Source: CAYUQT01 sp964596165 (GTDB lineage Bacteria > Planctomycetota > Phycisphaerae > UBA1845 > JAFGLZ01). From it: DNA of 64,000 nucleotides. The stretch is taken from positions 1 through 64,000 of the forward strand of contig CAZQTW010000026.1 of NCBI GenBank assembly GCA_964596165.1. Direction: 5' to 3'. The notes under the pieces were generated by a model, which worked only from the letters and a program-made list of their open reading frames with translations, made no database searches and was not told the origin of the DNA. Positions 40,192 through 50,095 of this stretch are shown here, piece by piece. The first letter of the stretch is position 1, and each line of letters opens with the position of its first letter. The translations under genes were made by a program, and so were the position numbers.

Positions 40192-41268
40192 ATGCGGAAG
40201 ACGGTGTTTTGGAGGGCGGGTTGGGTTGTTGTCTGCGCGTTGGCGGCGGCTGCGTCCGCGCAGGTCGATCGGAGCGGCAAGCCCAGGAACGTCATCCTGA
40301 TCGGTTGGGACGGCGCCCAGCGCGAACACGTCAAGGAATGTCTTTCACGAGGCGAGCTACCGAACATCAAGGCGCTCGCCGACGAGGGCAAGATGGTCGA
40401 CATCGACATCCATGGCTTCACCGACACCAAGGCGGGTTGGACACAGATCCTCACCGGCTATGATCCCAACGTAACCGGTGTGTATAGCGACGCCAAATAC
40501 CAGCCGATTCCCAAGGGATTGAGCATCTTCGAACGGCTCAAGGAGCACTTCGGCCCCGACACGTTCGTGGCCGTCGCGGTGATCGGCAAGCGCAAGAATT
40601 GCGGCGAGAACGATCCGCCGATAAAGATGCCTCTTGCCGAGGTGGCGAAGGCGCAACGCGCCGCCGGCAAGCGCCAGGCGTTCGATCTGGGCAGCTACAC
40701 CGTCGAGGAGAACGGCGTGAGGTACCTGGTCACGCCGGGCAAGCCATATCTCTATACCTCAAAGGGCTGCGACGAGTGGATCTTCGGACTTCTCCAGAAC
40801 GAGAAGGTTGCAGATAAAGCCATCGAACTTCTGGACAAGTACAAGGACCGGCCATTCTTCTTCTTCGTTCACTTCGGCGAGGGCGACGAAAAGGGCCACA
40901 AATACGGCGAGAACTCGAAGGAGTACAACGACGCCCTCGTGTCGTGCGATGCCTGCACCGGCAAGATCATTCGGAAGGTCAAGGACCTGAAGCTCTACGA
41001 CAGCACGCTGATCTACGTCACGGCCGACCACGGCTTCGACGAGGGCACTAAGAACCACCTGGCGGCCTCTCGCGTCTTCCTGGCGACGAACGACCCGAAG
41101 GTCTGTCGCAACGGCGATCGAGCCGACATCACGCCGACGATCCTGGACCGATTCGGCCTCGATCTGAACAACCTGAGCCAGAAAGAGATTACGGCCACTC
41201 GACCCAACGAGAAGGATCCGCCGCTCGCCGGCCATTCGCTGCTTCGGCCGCTGGAGTGTGCGAAATAG
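40192..41268 (+). CDS. Secreted alkaline-phosphatase-superfamily hydrolase
   Basis: A 358-residue exported protein with a signal peptide at about 1-23 (ending ASA) and AAGGAG before the ATG. The metal site is indicated by VILIGWDGAQREH and by VTADHGFDEG with a later NH. The nucleophile is probably the Thr in KAGWTQILTGYDP. This is the short phosphodiesterase/sulfatase-like type, distinct from the longer lipoprotein enzyme at 25452-27191. It could hydrolyse phosphate or sulfate esters on glycans or nucleotides. A CATAAT 45 bases upstream of the start may be a -10 box. The gene converges with the heparinase-like gene. Confidence 0.8.
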   Translation: MRKTVFWRAGWVVVCALAAAASAQVDRSGKPRNVILIGWDGAQREHVKECLSRGELPNIKALADEGKMVDIDIHGFTDTKAGWTQILTGYDPNVTGVYSDAKYQPIPKGLSIFERLKEHFGPDTFVAVAVIGKRKNCGENDPPIKMPLAEVAKAQRAAGKRQAFDLGSYTVEENGVRYLVTPGKPYLYTSKGCDEWIFGLLQNEKVADKAIELLDKYKDRPFFFFVHFGEGDEKGHKYGENSKEYNDALVSCDACTGKIIRKVKDLKLYDSTLIYVTADHGFDEGTKNHLAASRVFLATNDPKVCRNGDRADITPTILDRFGLDLNNLSQKEITATRPNEKDPPLAGHSLLRPLECAK

Positions 41269-41330
41269 CGGTCAGCCTGTTGAAGGTTCGTAACTGCCGA
41301 AGCCTCCGAAGTGTTGCCGATGCCAAAGCC

Positions 41331-44159
41331 CTAACGGGCCGAGCGGCTGTGAATGACGGCCTCATCCGCCTCGATCGGCTCGAAGCCTTCATCGGCGCGG
41401 CGAGTGATGAGACAAACCAGGCCTTCGCCGCCCTTCGCCGCGTCGAGGATGGGAAACGCCGTTTGGAACGATTTTGCTTTCAGGATGAGCGTCAAGCCCC
41501 TGAGCGCCGACGGATCGGCGGCGCCGGTCTGAATGATGACGCCTGATTCCGCCGGACCGCGCTCGACCTTCGCGATCTTGGCCACAATCGACGGCGCGTG
41601 ACGCACCTCGATCCCGCCGGCCTTGGCGAACGTGCCGCCGAGTAGATAGAGCTGCCGATCTTTCCCATCGCGCCGGTACACGGTGATCAGTCCGTCGGTC
41701 CGGAGCGAGTCGCCCTCGATCAGGACGGCCTGGGGCGCGGGCTGCGTCTGAGAGAGGATCCACCACTGGTACTGCGGCGTCGCAATCCAGATCCCCACGC
41801 CGTCTCCTGCGAGCGGCACGCGGCGCGCGTTGATCGCCGGAGCATCGGTGTCTGAGGGCACATATAGCGTGGTAAAATAAGAAGCTCCGCCGGGTGTCGT
41901 GAAGCTTCGCCGGCGCACAACGTACGTGGTCCGCGTCTTCGTATCGGCCCGATCGCGCGAACCCCAGCCCTTGGCCACGTAGCATTTCTCACCCGGCTGA
42001 GGCAAGTTGACCGCCGTAAATCGCACCTTCTTGTCCACGTCCCACGCGGCCGACCAGAGCTCGACGGGGTTCACATTTTGAATGTCGTTCAGATCGTAGA
42101 GCTTGTCCGTCGCCGAAGTCGCCGGCGCGCCGAGTTTCGCCGACTCGTTGGGACCGTGATAGACCAGATCGTGTGTCTTGCCGCCCGCGACGCGGAAGAA
42201 GTCGGCCACGGCATATCCTTTGCCGTCGGGTAACGGCAGCGTGACGATCGTTCGGCGATACATCGAGGCATCCGGATAGGCCGTGGAGGACTTCTCGGCC
42301 ACCTGAACGGCGCCGCCTCCATCGTAGAGATGGATCGACCCCAGTCGGCCTGGTCCGGGTTGGTCCTTCTCATCGATCAAGACCGTGTTGTGCGCCAGTG
42401 TCCGTCGCGTGTTGTGTGCATAGGGCGAATCCCACAAGTAGCCGAAATCGGTGAGGCATTCCCGGTTTCGCCAGAACAGGTGCAGGTTTGTCGCGTCGTG
42501 GTGGTGATGGTTGCCCCAATCGCTGCTGCTCAAGATCGCCGTGCCATCCGCGCCGCGCCGGCCGAATCGTAGATACGCCGTCTTCCACGCCGGCCAGCAC
42601 GTGCTCGACAGTGAAAACTCCGGGGGATTGGGCTTCAGCGCCGGATCGCGCCGAAAGAGGGCGTATTCTTTTCCCTTGTCATCCAGACTGCCGCCGTAGG
42701 TCGCCTGGAGGATGGCGGCCGTGTGGCCACTCGGATAGCGAGTGGCCGCGATCTCGGCAAACTCGCTCGACAGTCTCGTCGTGAAATAGGAGTCGGCCCA
42801 CGCGGGGTAGTGAAGATCGGGGAGCACCGTATCAACCAACGCTCGAAAGACCGCCCGATAGGCCGGACCGGCGTAGAGATTCAGGGCGTCGATCCGCCGG
42901 TCGTCGAGACTGAAGCCGGGCGGGTCGCTGTAGCCGAGGAGTCCTTCCGACATCGGGACGATCCCGTTGAGCGTCATGTGTCCGTACGCGGGCGTCTCGC
43001 CCGGATTACCGTCGAACAGGTACCACTCGTTCACCATGTGCTCGAATCCTTCCAGGCCGAAGCGGACTCTCATCGGGTCGCCCACGCATGCGCCGACCAG
43101 GGCGGCGCCGCGGCGGTTGGAGATCGACTTGTTGTTGAATGCCGGGTCGGCCATCAGCAGATACGTGCTTTCCAGCAGGACATCTCGCTCAATGCGCTCG
43201 CGCTCTTCGTCGGTGTAAATGGGCTTTCCACTTTCGTCGACGGCGGTGCAGGTCAGGTCGTAGGCAAGCGCCATATGGGCCGAATAGATGCCTTCCATGC
43301 CGGTGTCCTCGGCGCGGCCGGTCATCCAATAGCCCGGGTGCAGCTTGCGGTTTGGCTTGTTGGGCGGCAGCGTGAGTTCGTCGACCGGCAGCTTGTTGAG
43401 CGAGATGGCCGCGAGTTTGGGCGGCAGATCGGCGTATTCGCCGTAGCCCGATTTGACGAGGTAGTTGGGATAGACCTCCGCGAAACGCAGCAGGATCCTT
43501 CGGACGATGCGGGCGTACTCAGGGTTGCCGGTCAGGGCGTAGACCGTGGCGAATCGCGGCGCCTGCGAGACCATGTATTCGACCTTGCGGGCGCGGATCT
43601 GGCCCGTCCAACTGCTGCGGATATGAAAGCCGTAGAAGTGCCAGCTCTTGCCGCCGTAATAGGTGAATCGCTGTGGGCCGGTGGCCTTGGCTTCTAGCAC
43701 CATGTCCTCGGGGTACTCCTCGTTCGGGTAGACCGTGCCGCAGCCCTTGCACTTCAAGACATCCGGATTGCTCGGCTGCCATTCATACTGTCCGTGGACC
43801 GGTGAGTATTCGCAGCGCGGGCACATCGTCATGATCACCGCGCCCGGCGTCGTGGCGGGGATCATCTTCTCAAAGAAGGCCCGGTCCTTGGGCCACCAAT
43901 GCGGCAGCGCGCCCTCCATGGCCTTGAGCTGCTTGCGAGCCCATTCATGTTGCTCAAGGTTCCGCTTGGCCCGCGCGATGTCCGCGGCCTTGTAGATCGT
44001 GGCTGGATGGTTGACGGTCTTTCGATAACGGTTCCAGAGCGTCAGGTCGAAGATATCCACGCGGCCGGTACCGATTGTGATTTCATGCCGCGGCGATTCG
44101 GCAGCCACGGCGGTGCCGAGCGACAAGACGATCGGGAAAACAGCTCCAAGCGCATTCAC
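41331..44159 (-). CDS. Secreted heparinase II/III-like polysaccharide lyase with Cys4 motif
   Basis: A 942-residue exported protein. Translation probably begins at GTG 44159, because AAGGAG lies six bases upstream and the next residues are a clean signal peptide (ending VAA); the frame is open to 44306 but reads poorly. Residues about 25-430 form the alpha-toroid of the family. About 500-900 form the beta-sandwich, with DWGNHHHHDATNLHLF and YAHNTRRTLAHNTVLID supplying the conserved His residues. A CxxC...CxxC pair at Cys113/116 and Cys137/140 (CPRC, CKGC) suggests a zinc knuckle. The family cleaves uronic-acid-containing polymers by beta-elimination. It converges with the phosphodiesterase gene. 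Confidence 0.82.
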   Translation of the reverse strand: MNALGAVFPIVLSLGTAVAAESPRHEITIGTGRVDIFDLTLWNRYRKTVNHPATIYKAADIARAKRNLEQHEWARKQLKAMEGALPHWWPKDRAFFEKMIPATTPGAVIMTMCPRCEYSPVHGQYEWQPSNPDVLKCKGCGTVYPNEEYPEDMVLEAKATGPQRFTYYGGKSWHFYGFHIRSSWTGQIRARKVEYMVSQAPRFATVYALTGNPEYARIVRRILLRFAEVYPNYLVKSGYGEYADLPPKLAAISLNKLPVDELTLPPNKPNRKLHPGYWMTGRAEDTGMEGIYSAHMALAYDLTCTAVDESGKPIYTDEERERIERDVLLESTYLLMADPAFNNKSISNRRGAALVGACVGDPMRVRFGLEGFEHMVNEWYLFDGNPGETPAYGHMTLNGIVPMSEGLLGYSDPPGFSLDDRRIDALNLYAGPAYRAVFRALVDTVLPDLHYPAWADSYFTTRLSSEFAEIAATRYPSGHTAAILQATYGGSLDDKGKEYALFRRDPALKPNPPEFSLSSTCWPAWKTAYLRFGRRGADGTAILSSSDWGNHHHHDATNLHLFWRNRECLTDFGYLWDSPYAHNTRRTLAHNTVLIDEKDQPGPGRLGSIHLYDGGGAVQVAEKSSTAYPDASMYRRTIVTLPLPDGKGYAVADFFRVAGGKTHDLVYHGPNESAKLGAPATSATDKLYDLNDIQNVNPVELWSAAWDVDKKVRFTAVNLPQPGEKCYVAKGWGSRDRADTKTRTTYVVRRRSFTTPGGASYFTTLYVPSDTDAPAINARRVPLAGDGVGIWIATPQYQWWILSQTQPAPQAVLIEGDSLRTDGLITVYRRDGKDRQLYLLGGTFAKAGGIEVRHAPSIVAKIAKVERGPAESGVIIQTGAADPSALRGLTLILKAKSFQTAFPILDAAKGGEGLVCLITRRADEGFEPIEADEAVIHSRSAR

Positions 44160-44574
44160 GTCGGACTCCTTTCGTGCGTTGTGGGAGACCGATTGCGTCA
44201 TCGGCGAGACACTCTCACTTCTCCCGCTCATCAGAGTCGTGCAAGGGCACGAACAGACCGGATCATCCCCCCTCTCCGCTCCCTCAGGGGAGAAACGTCG
44301 ATTCACGATCGGATGCCGCGCGGACCGCTTGCATGAAATCCACCTATCGAGAACGGTAGTAGTATACCGTCGGTGTTGACAGCAGCCGAAATCCGGTCCG
44401 CGTCGAGCCGTGATTCAAGCCGTTCGTGTCTCGTGGTATGCTGGGAGCCATGGATCTGCCGGCGGAGTCTGACACAATGCGAACCGGCTCTCACTGTCTC
44501 GGGACAGACTGCCCGGTTACGGAGAGGGTGATAGTCCGGGTTCGTCTTGCCGGAGGGCTCAAACCAACAACCCC
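44160..44574. other. Divergent intergenic region
   Basis: This 415-base stretch separates the divergent heparinase-like and amidohydrolase genes and should contain both promoters. It holds the inverted repeat listed at 44353-44370. No gene was recognised. Confidence 0.4.
44353..44370. promoter_or_regulatory. Operator-like inverted repeat
   Basis: ACGGTA and TACCGT are separated by six bases. The dyad lies about 190 bases before the heparinase-like start and 205 before the amidohydrolase start. On the minus strand it overlaps TATACT, a possible -10 box. The size and symmetry fit a dimeric repressor site, but no regulator gene is nearby. Confidence 0.3.
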
Positions 44575-46329
44575 ATGAGGATCGTCATCATGTCAAGATG
44601 TCCGGATGCACTGATCATTGCCGTCACGTACCTCGCGATGGGAAGCGGCTCGTCGGCGCCCGGTGCGGAGTCCGCCGACCTGATTCTGCTCGGCGGCAAG
44701 ATCATCACCGTGGACGCGGCGTTCGGCATCCACCGCGCGATGGCCGTCAAGGGGGACAGAATCCTCGCCGTCGGCAGTAACGATGCGGTCGGGCAATTCC
44801 GTGGCGCCGACACCGAGGTCATCGATCTGGGCGGCAAGACCGTCATGCCCGGCCTGATCGACTCGCACACCCATCCCGTGGCGGCCGCCATCGCCGAGTT
44901 CGACCATCCGATCCCACAGATGGAAAGTATCTCCGACGTGTTGGATTACGTCCGGTCACGCGCCAAGGTGCTCAAGGAAGGCCAGTGGATCTGGATCAGC
45001 CAGGTGTTCCTCACCCGCCTGAAGGAGGCGCGCTATCCCACGCGGGCCGAGCTCGACGCCGCGGCGCCGAAGAACCCGGTGGTCTTCCAGACCGGGCCGG
45101 ACGCGTCGCTCAACTCGCTGGCGCTGAAGCTGAGCGGTATCGGCAAGGATTGGAAGGTGACCGACGGCGGCTATGGCCACGCCGAGAAGGACCCCCAGAC
45201 CGGCGAGCCGACGGGCATCCTGCGGAGTTGCACGCGCTGCATCAAGCACGTGTCTTCGACCAAGCAGCCCAGCCCCGAGGAGCACGCGGAGTTGCTCAAG
45301 AAGTGCCTGGCCGACTACAACCGCGTCGGCGTGACTTGTGTGGGCGAACGCGACATGTCTCCGACGGAGGTGGCCGTCTACCGGCGCCTGCGTGACAGGA
45401 ATGAGCTGACGACCCGGACGTTCCTCTCCTGCGGCGTGGATGCGATTCAGTCGCTCGACAAGATTGAGGCCGCCATCAAAGAGATCGCCGCCTCGCCTCT
45501 CTACAAGGGCGACAGCATGCTTCGTGCCCCGGCGGCCAAGTTCTACATGGACGGCGGCATGCTGACGGGCAGCGCGTACATGCGCGAGCCGTGGGGCGTA
45601 AGCACGTTCTACAACATCACCGATCCCAACTACCGCGGCGTCCGCTTCATTCCCCAGGAGAAGCTGATCTCGATCATCGACCTCTGCATGAAGAACAACG
45701 TCCAGTTCGCGGCGCACAGCGTGGGCGACGGGGCGGTTCACGCGATCATCGACGCGTGCCGGGCGCTGGCCGACAAGCATGACATCCATGAGAAACGTCC
45801 CGTTATCTGTCATTCGAACTTCATGAGCGCCGAGGCGGTCGACCTGGCCGCCCGATACGGCGTCTGCATGGAGATCCAGCCCGCGTGGCTCTATCTCGAC
45901 GCCCGTGTGCTGAAGAACCACTTCGGATACGAACGTCTGACGTGGTTCCAGCCGCTCAAATCGCTCTTCGCCGTCGGCGCGATGGCCGGCGGGGGCAGTG
46001 ACCACATGCAGAAGATCGGTGCTCTCCGCGCGAACAACTTCTACGACCCGTGGCTGGCGATGTGGGTGGCGATGACGCGGCGGGCGAAATGGCTCGATCA
46101 ACCGCTGCACCCCGAGCAGGCGCTGAATCGTGTCGAGGTGATCCGGTTCTACACGATCAACAACGCCTATCTGTATTTTGCCGAGCGGGAGCTGGGTTCG
46201 CTGGAGCCCGGCAAACTGGCCGACTTCATTATCCTGGAGGATGATATCCTCACATGCCCGCTCGATCGCGTGAAGGAGATGAAGGTCGCCCGCACGTACG
46301 TGGGTGGAAAGCGAGTCTTCGGGCAGTAA
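44575..46329 (+). CDS. YtcJ-like metal-dependent amidohydrolase
   Basis: A 584-residue enzyme of the amidohydrolase superfamily. The beta-sandwich (ADLILLGGKIITVD) leads into LIDSHTHP with metal ligands His98 and His100. Later motifs are FYMDGGMLTGSAYM, AAHSVGDGAVHAI, CHSNFM and a final GGGSDHM region with the metal Asp. The extended DGGYG insertion is typical of the YtcJ/exoenzyme regulatory group. A weak signal segment may lie at about 5-30 (ALIIAVTYLAMGSGSSA). The ATG at 44590, with TGAGGA close by, is an alternative start. It hydrolyses C-N or C-O bonds of unknown substrates and leads a plus-strand run of four genes. Confidence 0.85.
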   Translation: MRIVIMSRCPDALIIAVTYLAMGSGSSAPGAESADLILLGGKIITVDAAFGIHRAMAVKGDRILAVGSNDAVGQFRGADTEVIDLGGKTVMPGLIDSHTHPVAAAIAEFDHPIPQMESISDVLDYVRSRAKVLKEGQWIWISQVFLTRLKEARYPTRAELDAAAPKNPVVFQTGPDASLNSLALKLSGIGKDWKVTDGGYGHAEKDPQTGEPTGILRSCTRCIKHVSSTKQPSPEEHAELLKKCLADYNRVGVTCVGERDMSPTEVAVYRRLRDRNELTTRTFLSCGVDAIQSLDKIEAAIKEIAASPLYKGDSMLRAPAAKFYMDGGMLTGSAYMREPWGVSTFYNITDPNYRGVRFIPQEKLISIIDLCMKNNVQFAAHSVGDGAVHAIIDACRALADKHDIHEKRPVICHSNFMSAEAVDLAARYGVCMEIQPAWLYLDARVLKNHFGYERLTWFQPLKSLFAVGAMAGGGSDHMQKIGALRANNFYDPWLAMWVAMTRRAKWLDQPLHPEQALNRVEVIRFYTINNAYLYFAERELGSLEPGKLADFIILEDDILTCPLDRVKEMKVARTYVGGKRVFGQ

Positions 46330-46431
46330 CGAGCCGATTGCTTCGGCCGGAGAATCGACGGACGAATGTGGTTCTGCGGTCGTCTTGGCAACGTGTCGGC
46401 GCGGTAACGAATGCGTCTTGGAGGCGGACGA

Positions 46432-47301
46432 ATGGCGATGTCCGGTTTGGCGGTCTCGAAGCAGCCCAGCTTGCGCGACGGAAGGATGGTTCTGGCGTTC
46501 TCCGGCTGGATGGACGGCGGCGACGTCTCGACCGGCAGCCTGGGGTGGCTCCTGGGCAAGCTGAATGCGGAAGAGGTGGCCGAGATCCGTCCGCAGGGGT
46601 ATTACATCTACAACTTCCCCGGACCGATGGAGCTGTCCGCGCTCTTTCGCCCGCACGCCCGACTGGTCGAAGGGACGGTTGAACCGCCGCGGTTTCCGGA
46701 GAATACGTTCTACTGCGATGAGGGCAACCGCCTCATCCTGTTCAGCGGGAAGGAGCCGAATCTCGCCTGGGAGGCCTTCGCGGAGTGCATCTTCTCGTTT
46801 GCGCGGCAGAGCGGCGTCACGTCGATTTACTTCATCGGGAGCTACGGCGGGTCGGTCCCGCACTCGCGGGAGCCCCGACTGACGACGTGCGTTTCACACG
46901 ACGACCTGAAACCGGTCATGAAGAATTACGGCCTGCGACTGGCCAACTACGAGGGGCCCGCGGCCTTTCCGACCTACATGATCAGCATCGCCGCCGCCAA
47001 GGGGATTCGCATGGCCAGCATCGTCGCCGAGATCCCCTCCTACGTCCAAGGCACCAACCCCCGATGCATCGAGGCCGTCGTCAGGAAACTGCTCGCCATA
47101 TTGGACATCGACGTGGAGATGGAGGATCTGCACAAGGCCTCTCTCGCGTGGGAGCAGCGGGTCAGCAATGCCCTGGAGAAGAAGGCGGACGTGAAGGAAT
47201 TCGTCGGCAAGCTCGAGGAGGCCTACGACAACGAGGTGTTCGACACCGAACTGGGCGACCTGAAGGAGTGGCTGGAAGAAAAGGGAATCCGTCTGGATTG
47301 A
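46432..47301 (+). CDS. PAC2-family protein
   Basis: A 289-residue cytosolic protein of the PAC2 (proteasome assembly chaperone 2) family, which occurs in archaea and many bacteria. The typical opening MVLAFSGWMDGGDVS, the middle FIGSYGGSVPHSREPR and YMISIAAAKGI are visible. The C-terminus is a charged helical region with coiled-coil character (KEFVGKLEEAYDN). Bacterial members are ATP-grasp-associated or of unknown role, and no proteasome gene is in the window. GGAGG seven bases before the ATG supports this start; the frame is open 21 bases further up. It lies 102 bases after the amidohydrolase and 47 before the FG-GAP gene. Confidence 0.82.
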   Translation: MAMSGLAVSKQPSLRDGRMVLAFSGWMDGGDVSTGSLGWLLGKLNAEEVAEIRPQGYYIYNFPGPMELSALFRPHARLVEGTVEPPRFPENTFYCDEGNRLILFSGKEPNLAWEAFAECIFSFARQSGVTSIYFIGSYGGSVPHSREPRLTTCVSHDDLKPVMKNYGLRLANYEGPAAFPTYMISIAAAKGIRMASIVAEIPSYVQGTNPRCIEAVVRKLLAILDIDVEMEDLHKASLAWEQRVSNALEKKADVKEFVGKLEEAYDNEVFDTELGDLKEWLEEKGIRLD

Positions 47302-47348
47302 ACAGGGTATCAACCTTCCACCCTCGGACAGGAAGGAGAGTACCGGTG

Positions 47349-48764
47349 ATGAAACGAAGCGGTGTATTGTTTCTCTCACTCTGCTGGGTCGCCAAACTCA
47401 TGTCGGCCGAAGTCCCATCTGGGACCAGCCGCGACACTCGCACCCTGTCCTTTGCGCTGTCTCAGGAGAATTCACTGGGGGATTTCGGCGGCGTTCCGTT
47501 CTGCACCGACCTGAACGGCGATGGGAAGGCCGAGGTGCTTTGGCTCCAGTCGCCGGGGATGTTTCACTCGAAGGTGTTCGACAAACCGCCGTGGAAGGGC
47601 CGGTTCAGCGATGAAGAGCGCAACCTTTTCTGCCTGACGGCCACCGATGCCCGGGGAAATGTCCTCTGGCAGGTGGGCCGGCCGTGGAGCGGCAAGCGGC
47701 CATTCGTCTCGCATAGCGCCGAGCGGGCGGTCGACTGGGCGGACATCGACGGCGACGGCGCAATTGAGGTCGTTTGCGTGCGGGGGGACGAACTGATGGT
47801 GATCGACGGGCGCACGGGCACAATCGAAAGGTCCGTCAAGACGCCGGCCGACAATGCCCAGATCGTCCGCGTGGCCCACACCGGCAAAGGACCCAAGGAC
47901 TGGACGATCCTGGCCAAGAACGCCGAGAGCGCGTACAAGCCACATCAGTATGCCAATCCGGCGTGGTTCTATGACGCAGATCTGAGGCTCATCAAGACGG
48001 CCGACTATCTGGGCGCCGGCCACGCGCCGCAGGTCTTCGATGTGGACCGTGACGGCCTGGACGAATTCCTCATCGGATATAACCTTATCGACCACGACCT
48101 GACGACGAAATGGACCTACTGGCCCGTGCCGAAGGCGAAGTGGGACGCGGGCGAGATGCACGTTGACTATATGGTCGTCGGCCGGATCCCGCATGGCGAT
48201 GTCATTCGCACGTGCGTCGCCCTGGCGGCGAGCAACAAGGCGTACCTGTTGGATGCCTGCACCGGCGAGCTCATCTGGGAGCGGACGGGGACGCATCCGC
48301 AGAACTGCCGGATCGGGCGATTCCTACCGGCTAAGCCGGAGGCGGAACGCCAGGTGCTGGTTTACAACAAGCGCGCCGATTTCCAGCTCTACGACGTCGA
48401 CGGCAAGGAGCTCTGGCGGATGACGCCGCCGGAGAACTTCCCCGCCGGCCAGGCCGCACCGTGCAGGCGGCAGAAGTTCCACGTCTTCGATGCGACGACC
48501 ATGCTGCCGGGTCGAGGACCCGGTTCCACCGATCTGTTCATCTTTACCGACGGCGGCTGGCCCTACGTCATCGACGGGGCGGGCCGGCGGTGCGCCGAGT
48601 TTCCTCACACGCCGAACATCGCCCAGGATTGGGGCGAGGTGCCCGGCCGACCCGACGACTACGGCTACGGGTTCTACGCCCGAGTGGCCGACGTCGACGG
48701 CGACAAGGAGGTCGAGGTCCTGTTGAACGACCGTCGGTTTGTTTGGATCTACGAGATCCGTTGA
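47349..48764 (+). CDS. Secreted FG-GAP/VCBS beta-propeller protein
   Basis: A 471-residue exported protein with a signal peptide (about 1-20, LMSA) and GGAAGGAGAG before the ATG. Four calcium-loop motifs of the D-x-[DN]-x-D-G type mark propeller blades: DLNGDGKAE at about 55, DIDGDGAIE at about 132, DVDRDGLDE at about 232 and DVDGDKEVE near 450. A PQQ-like VIDGRTGTIE segment also occurs. Such propellers bind ligands or glycans; no catalytic residues are evident. It lies between the PAC2 gene and the CNNM gene with short gaps (47 and 14 bases), so it is probably co-transcribed. Confidence 0.78.
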   Translation: MKRSGVLFLSLCWVAKLMSAEVPSGTSRDTRTLSFALSQENSLGDFGGVPFCTDLNGDGKAEVLWLQSPGMFHSKVFDKPPWKGRFSDEERNLFCLTATDARGNVLWQVGRPWSGKRPFVSHSAERAVDWADIDGDGAIEVVCVRGDELMVIDGRTGTIERSVKTPADNAQIVRVAHTGKGPKDWTILAKNAESAYKPHQYANPAWFYDADLRLIKTADYLGAGHAPQVFDVDRDGLDEFLIGYNLIDHDLTTKWTYWPVPKAKWDAGEMHVDYMVVGRIPHGDVIRTCVALAASNKAYLLDACTGELIWERTGTHPQNCRIGRFLPAKPEAERQVLVYNKRADFQLYDVDGKELWRMTPPENFPAGQAAPCRRQKFHVFDATTMLPGRGPGSTDLFIFTDGGWPYVIDGAGRRCAEFPHTPNIAQDWGEVPGRPDDYGYGFYARVADVDGDKEVEVLLNDRRFVWIYEIR

Positions 48765-48778
48765 GGAGGATCCGTTAC

Positions 48779-50011
48779 ATGGCTGTGTTCATCATCAGCG
48801 TGTTGATCGCGTTGGTCGTCTCGGCGGCGTGCTCGCTGATGGAGGCCGCCCTGCTGAGCCTGACGCCGGCCCAGATCGCCGATGTTGCCGGAAAGCACCC
48901 TCGCCTCGGCGAGACCTGGCGCGGGTTCAAACGGAACATCGAACAGCCGATTTCCGCGATCCTCATCCTGAACACGGCCGCCCACACCATCGGCGCCGCC
49001 GTGGCCGGTGCGCGGTTCGACGCGTTGTACGGACACAAGTGGATCTGGGCCTTCTCACTGGTCTTCACCTACCTCATGCTCCAGTTCACGGAGATCCTGC
49101 CGAAGACACTGGGCGTCCGCTATAACCGAAGCCTGGCGCCGATCATCGGCGGGCCGTTGAGTTGGCTGGTGTTCTTCTTTCGCCCCATTTCGTATGTCGT
49201 CCGGTTGGCAAATCGACCCTTTGAAAGGGGTGGCAAGAAGGCACAGCCTGAGGTTTCATTGGATGAGATCACCGCCCTCGCCGGTCTGGCCCGGCTGTCT
49301 AAGTTGATCGGGTCGCACCAGGAACGCATCATCCGTGGGGCGTCCCGCTTGTCGCGGATGCGCGTGGGGCAGGTGATGATCCCGGTGGAACAGGTCACGT
49401 TCCTGTCGACATCCCAACGGCTCACGGACGCGATCGTCACGGCGCACCTCGACCCCCACACGCGGTTCCCCATCTGCGAAGAAGGTGATCGGGACCGGGT
49501 CGTGGGCTACGTCAACTTCAAGGAGATGATCTACTACGCCCGGACGAATCCGAACGATTGGAGCTTGCGCGGCGTGGTCCGGCCGGTCCGGTTCGTCTCG
49601 CCCGACCAACAAGCCGGCGAATTGCTGAGCCTGTTCGTCGAGGAGCACGTCCACATCGCCATCGTTCGAGACGACAAGGGCAAGACGCTCGGGCTCATCA
49701 CGCTCGAAGACGTCGTGGAGGAACTGGTCGGAGAACTGGAGGACGAGTTCGATCATCCGCCGCGCATGCTGCACGCCCTGACGGGGAACACCTGGATGGT
49801 CGGCGGCGGCGTTGCCGTCCAGGAAATGGCCTCACGGATCGGCATCGGCTTGGAGAACCCGCAGGGCGACGTGTCGTCGTGGTTGATCGGGCGAATCAAT
49901 CGAGTGCCGAAACCGGGCGAAGTGTATCGCGAAGGCGGGGTGGATTTCGTCGTCCGTCGAACCCGGCGCGGCAAGGTTTTCGAAGTGGCCGTCAGCCGGC
50001 CGACGAGCTGA
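48779..50011 (+). CDS. CNNM/CBS/CorC-domain membrane protein (HlyC/CorC family)
   Basis: A 410-residue protein beginning at an ATG with GAGGAGG eight bases upstream. The CNNM domain (about 1-165) contains helices at about 3-25, 57-80 and 83-105. A CBS pair occupies about 195-325 (VGQVMIPVEQVTFL, GLITLEDVVEELVGEL). The C-terminal CorC_HlyC domain (about 330-410) ends in the beta-rich DFVVRRTRRGKV segment. The family exports Mg2+/Co2+ or takes part in sodium-coupled magnesium transport. It is last in the plus-strand run, just before a convergent methyltransferase gene. Confidence 0.9.
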   Translation: MAVFIISVLIALVVSAACSLMEAALLSLTPAQIADVAGKHPRLGETWRGFKRNIEQPISAILILNTAAHTIGAAVAGARFDALYGHKWIWAFSLVFTYLMLQFTEILPKTLGVRYNRSLAPIIGGPLSWLVFFFRPISYVVRLANRPFERGGKKAQPEVSLDEITALAGLARLSKLIGSHQERIIRGASRLSRMRVGQVMIPVEQVTFLSTSQRLTDAIVTAHLDPHTRFPICEEGDRDRVVGYVNFKEMIYYARTNPNDWSLRGVVRPVRFVSPDQQAGELLSLFVEEHVHIAIVRDDKGKTLGLITLEDVVEELVGELEDEFDHPPRMLHALTGNTWMVGGGVAVQEMASRIGIGLENPQGDVSSWLIGRINRVPKPGEVYREGGVDFVVRRTRRGKVFEVAVSRPTS

Positions 50012-50095
50012 CCCCTCCCAGAGATCCACGCGCCGCTTCGGCAACCCCGTCAGGGGCGTCGGAAAACGGCCCGGAACGCAAGTCTTGGGTAAGGC

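Noticed and set aside
44956..46863. A 635-codon minus-strand open frame
   Set aside because: It mirrors the amidohydrolase and PAC2 genes, both with clear family motifs on the other strand.
50044..50056. CCCC-GTCA-GGGG between convergent genes as a terminator
   Set aside because: The stem is only four base pairs and no T-run follows on either strand.
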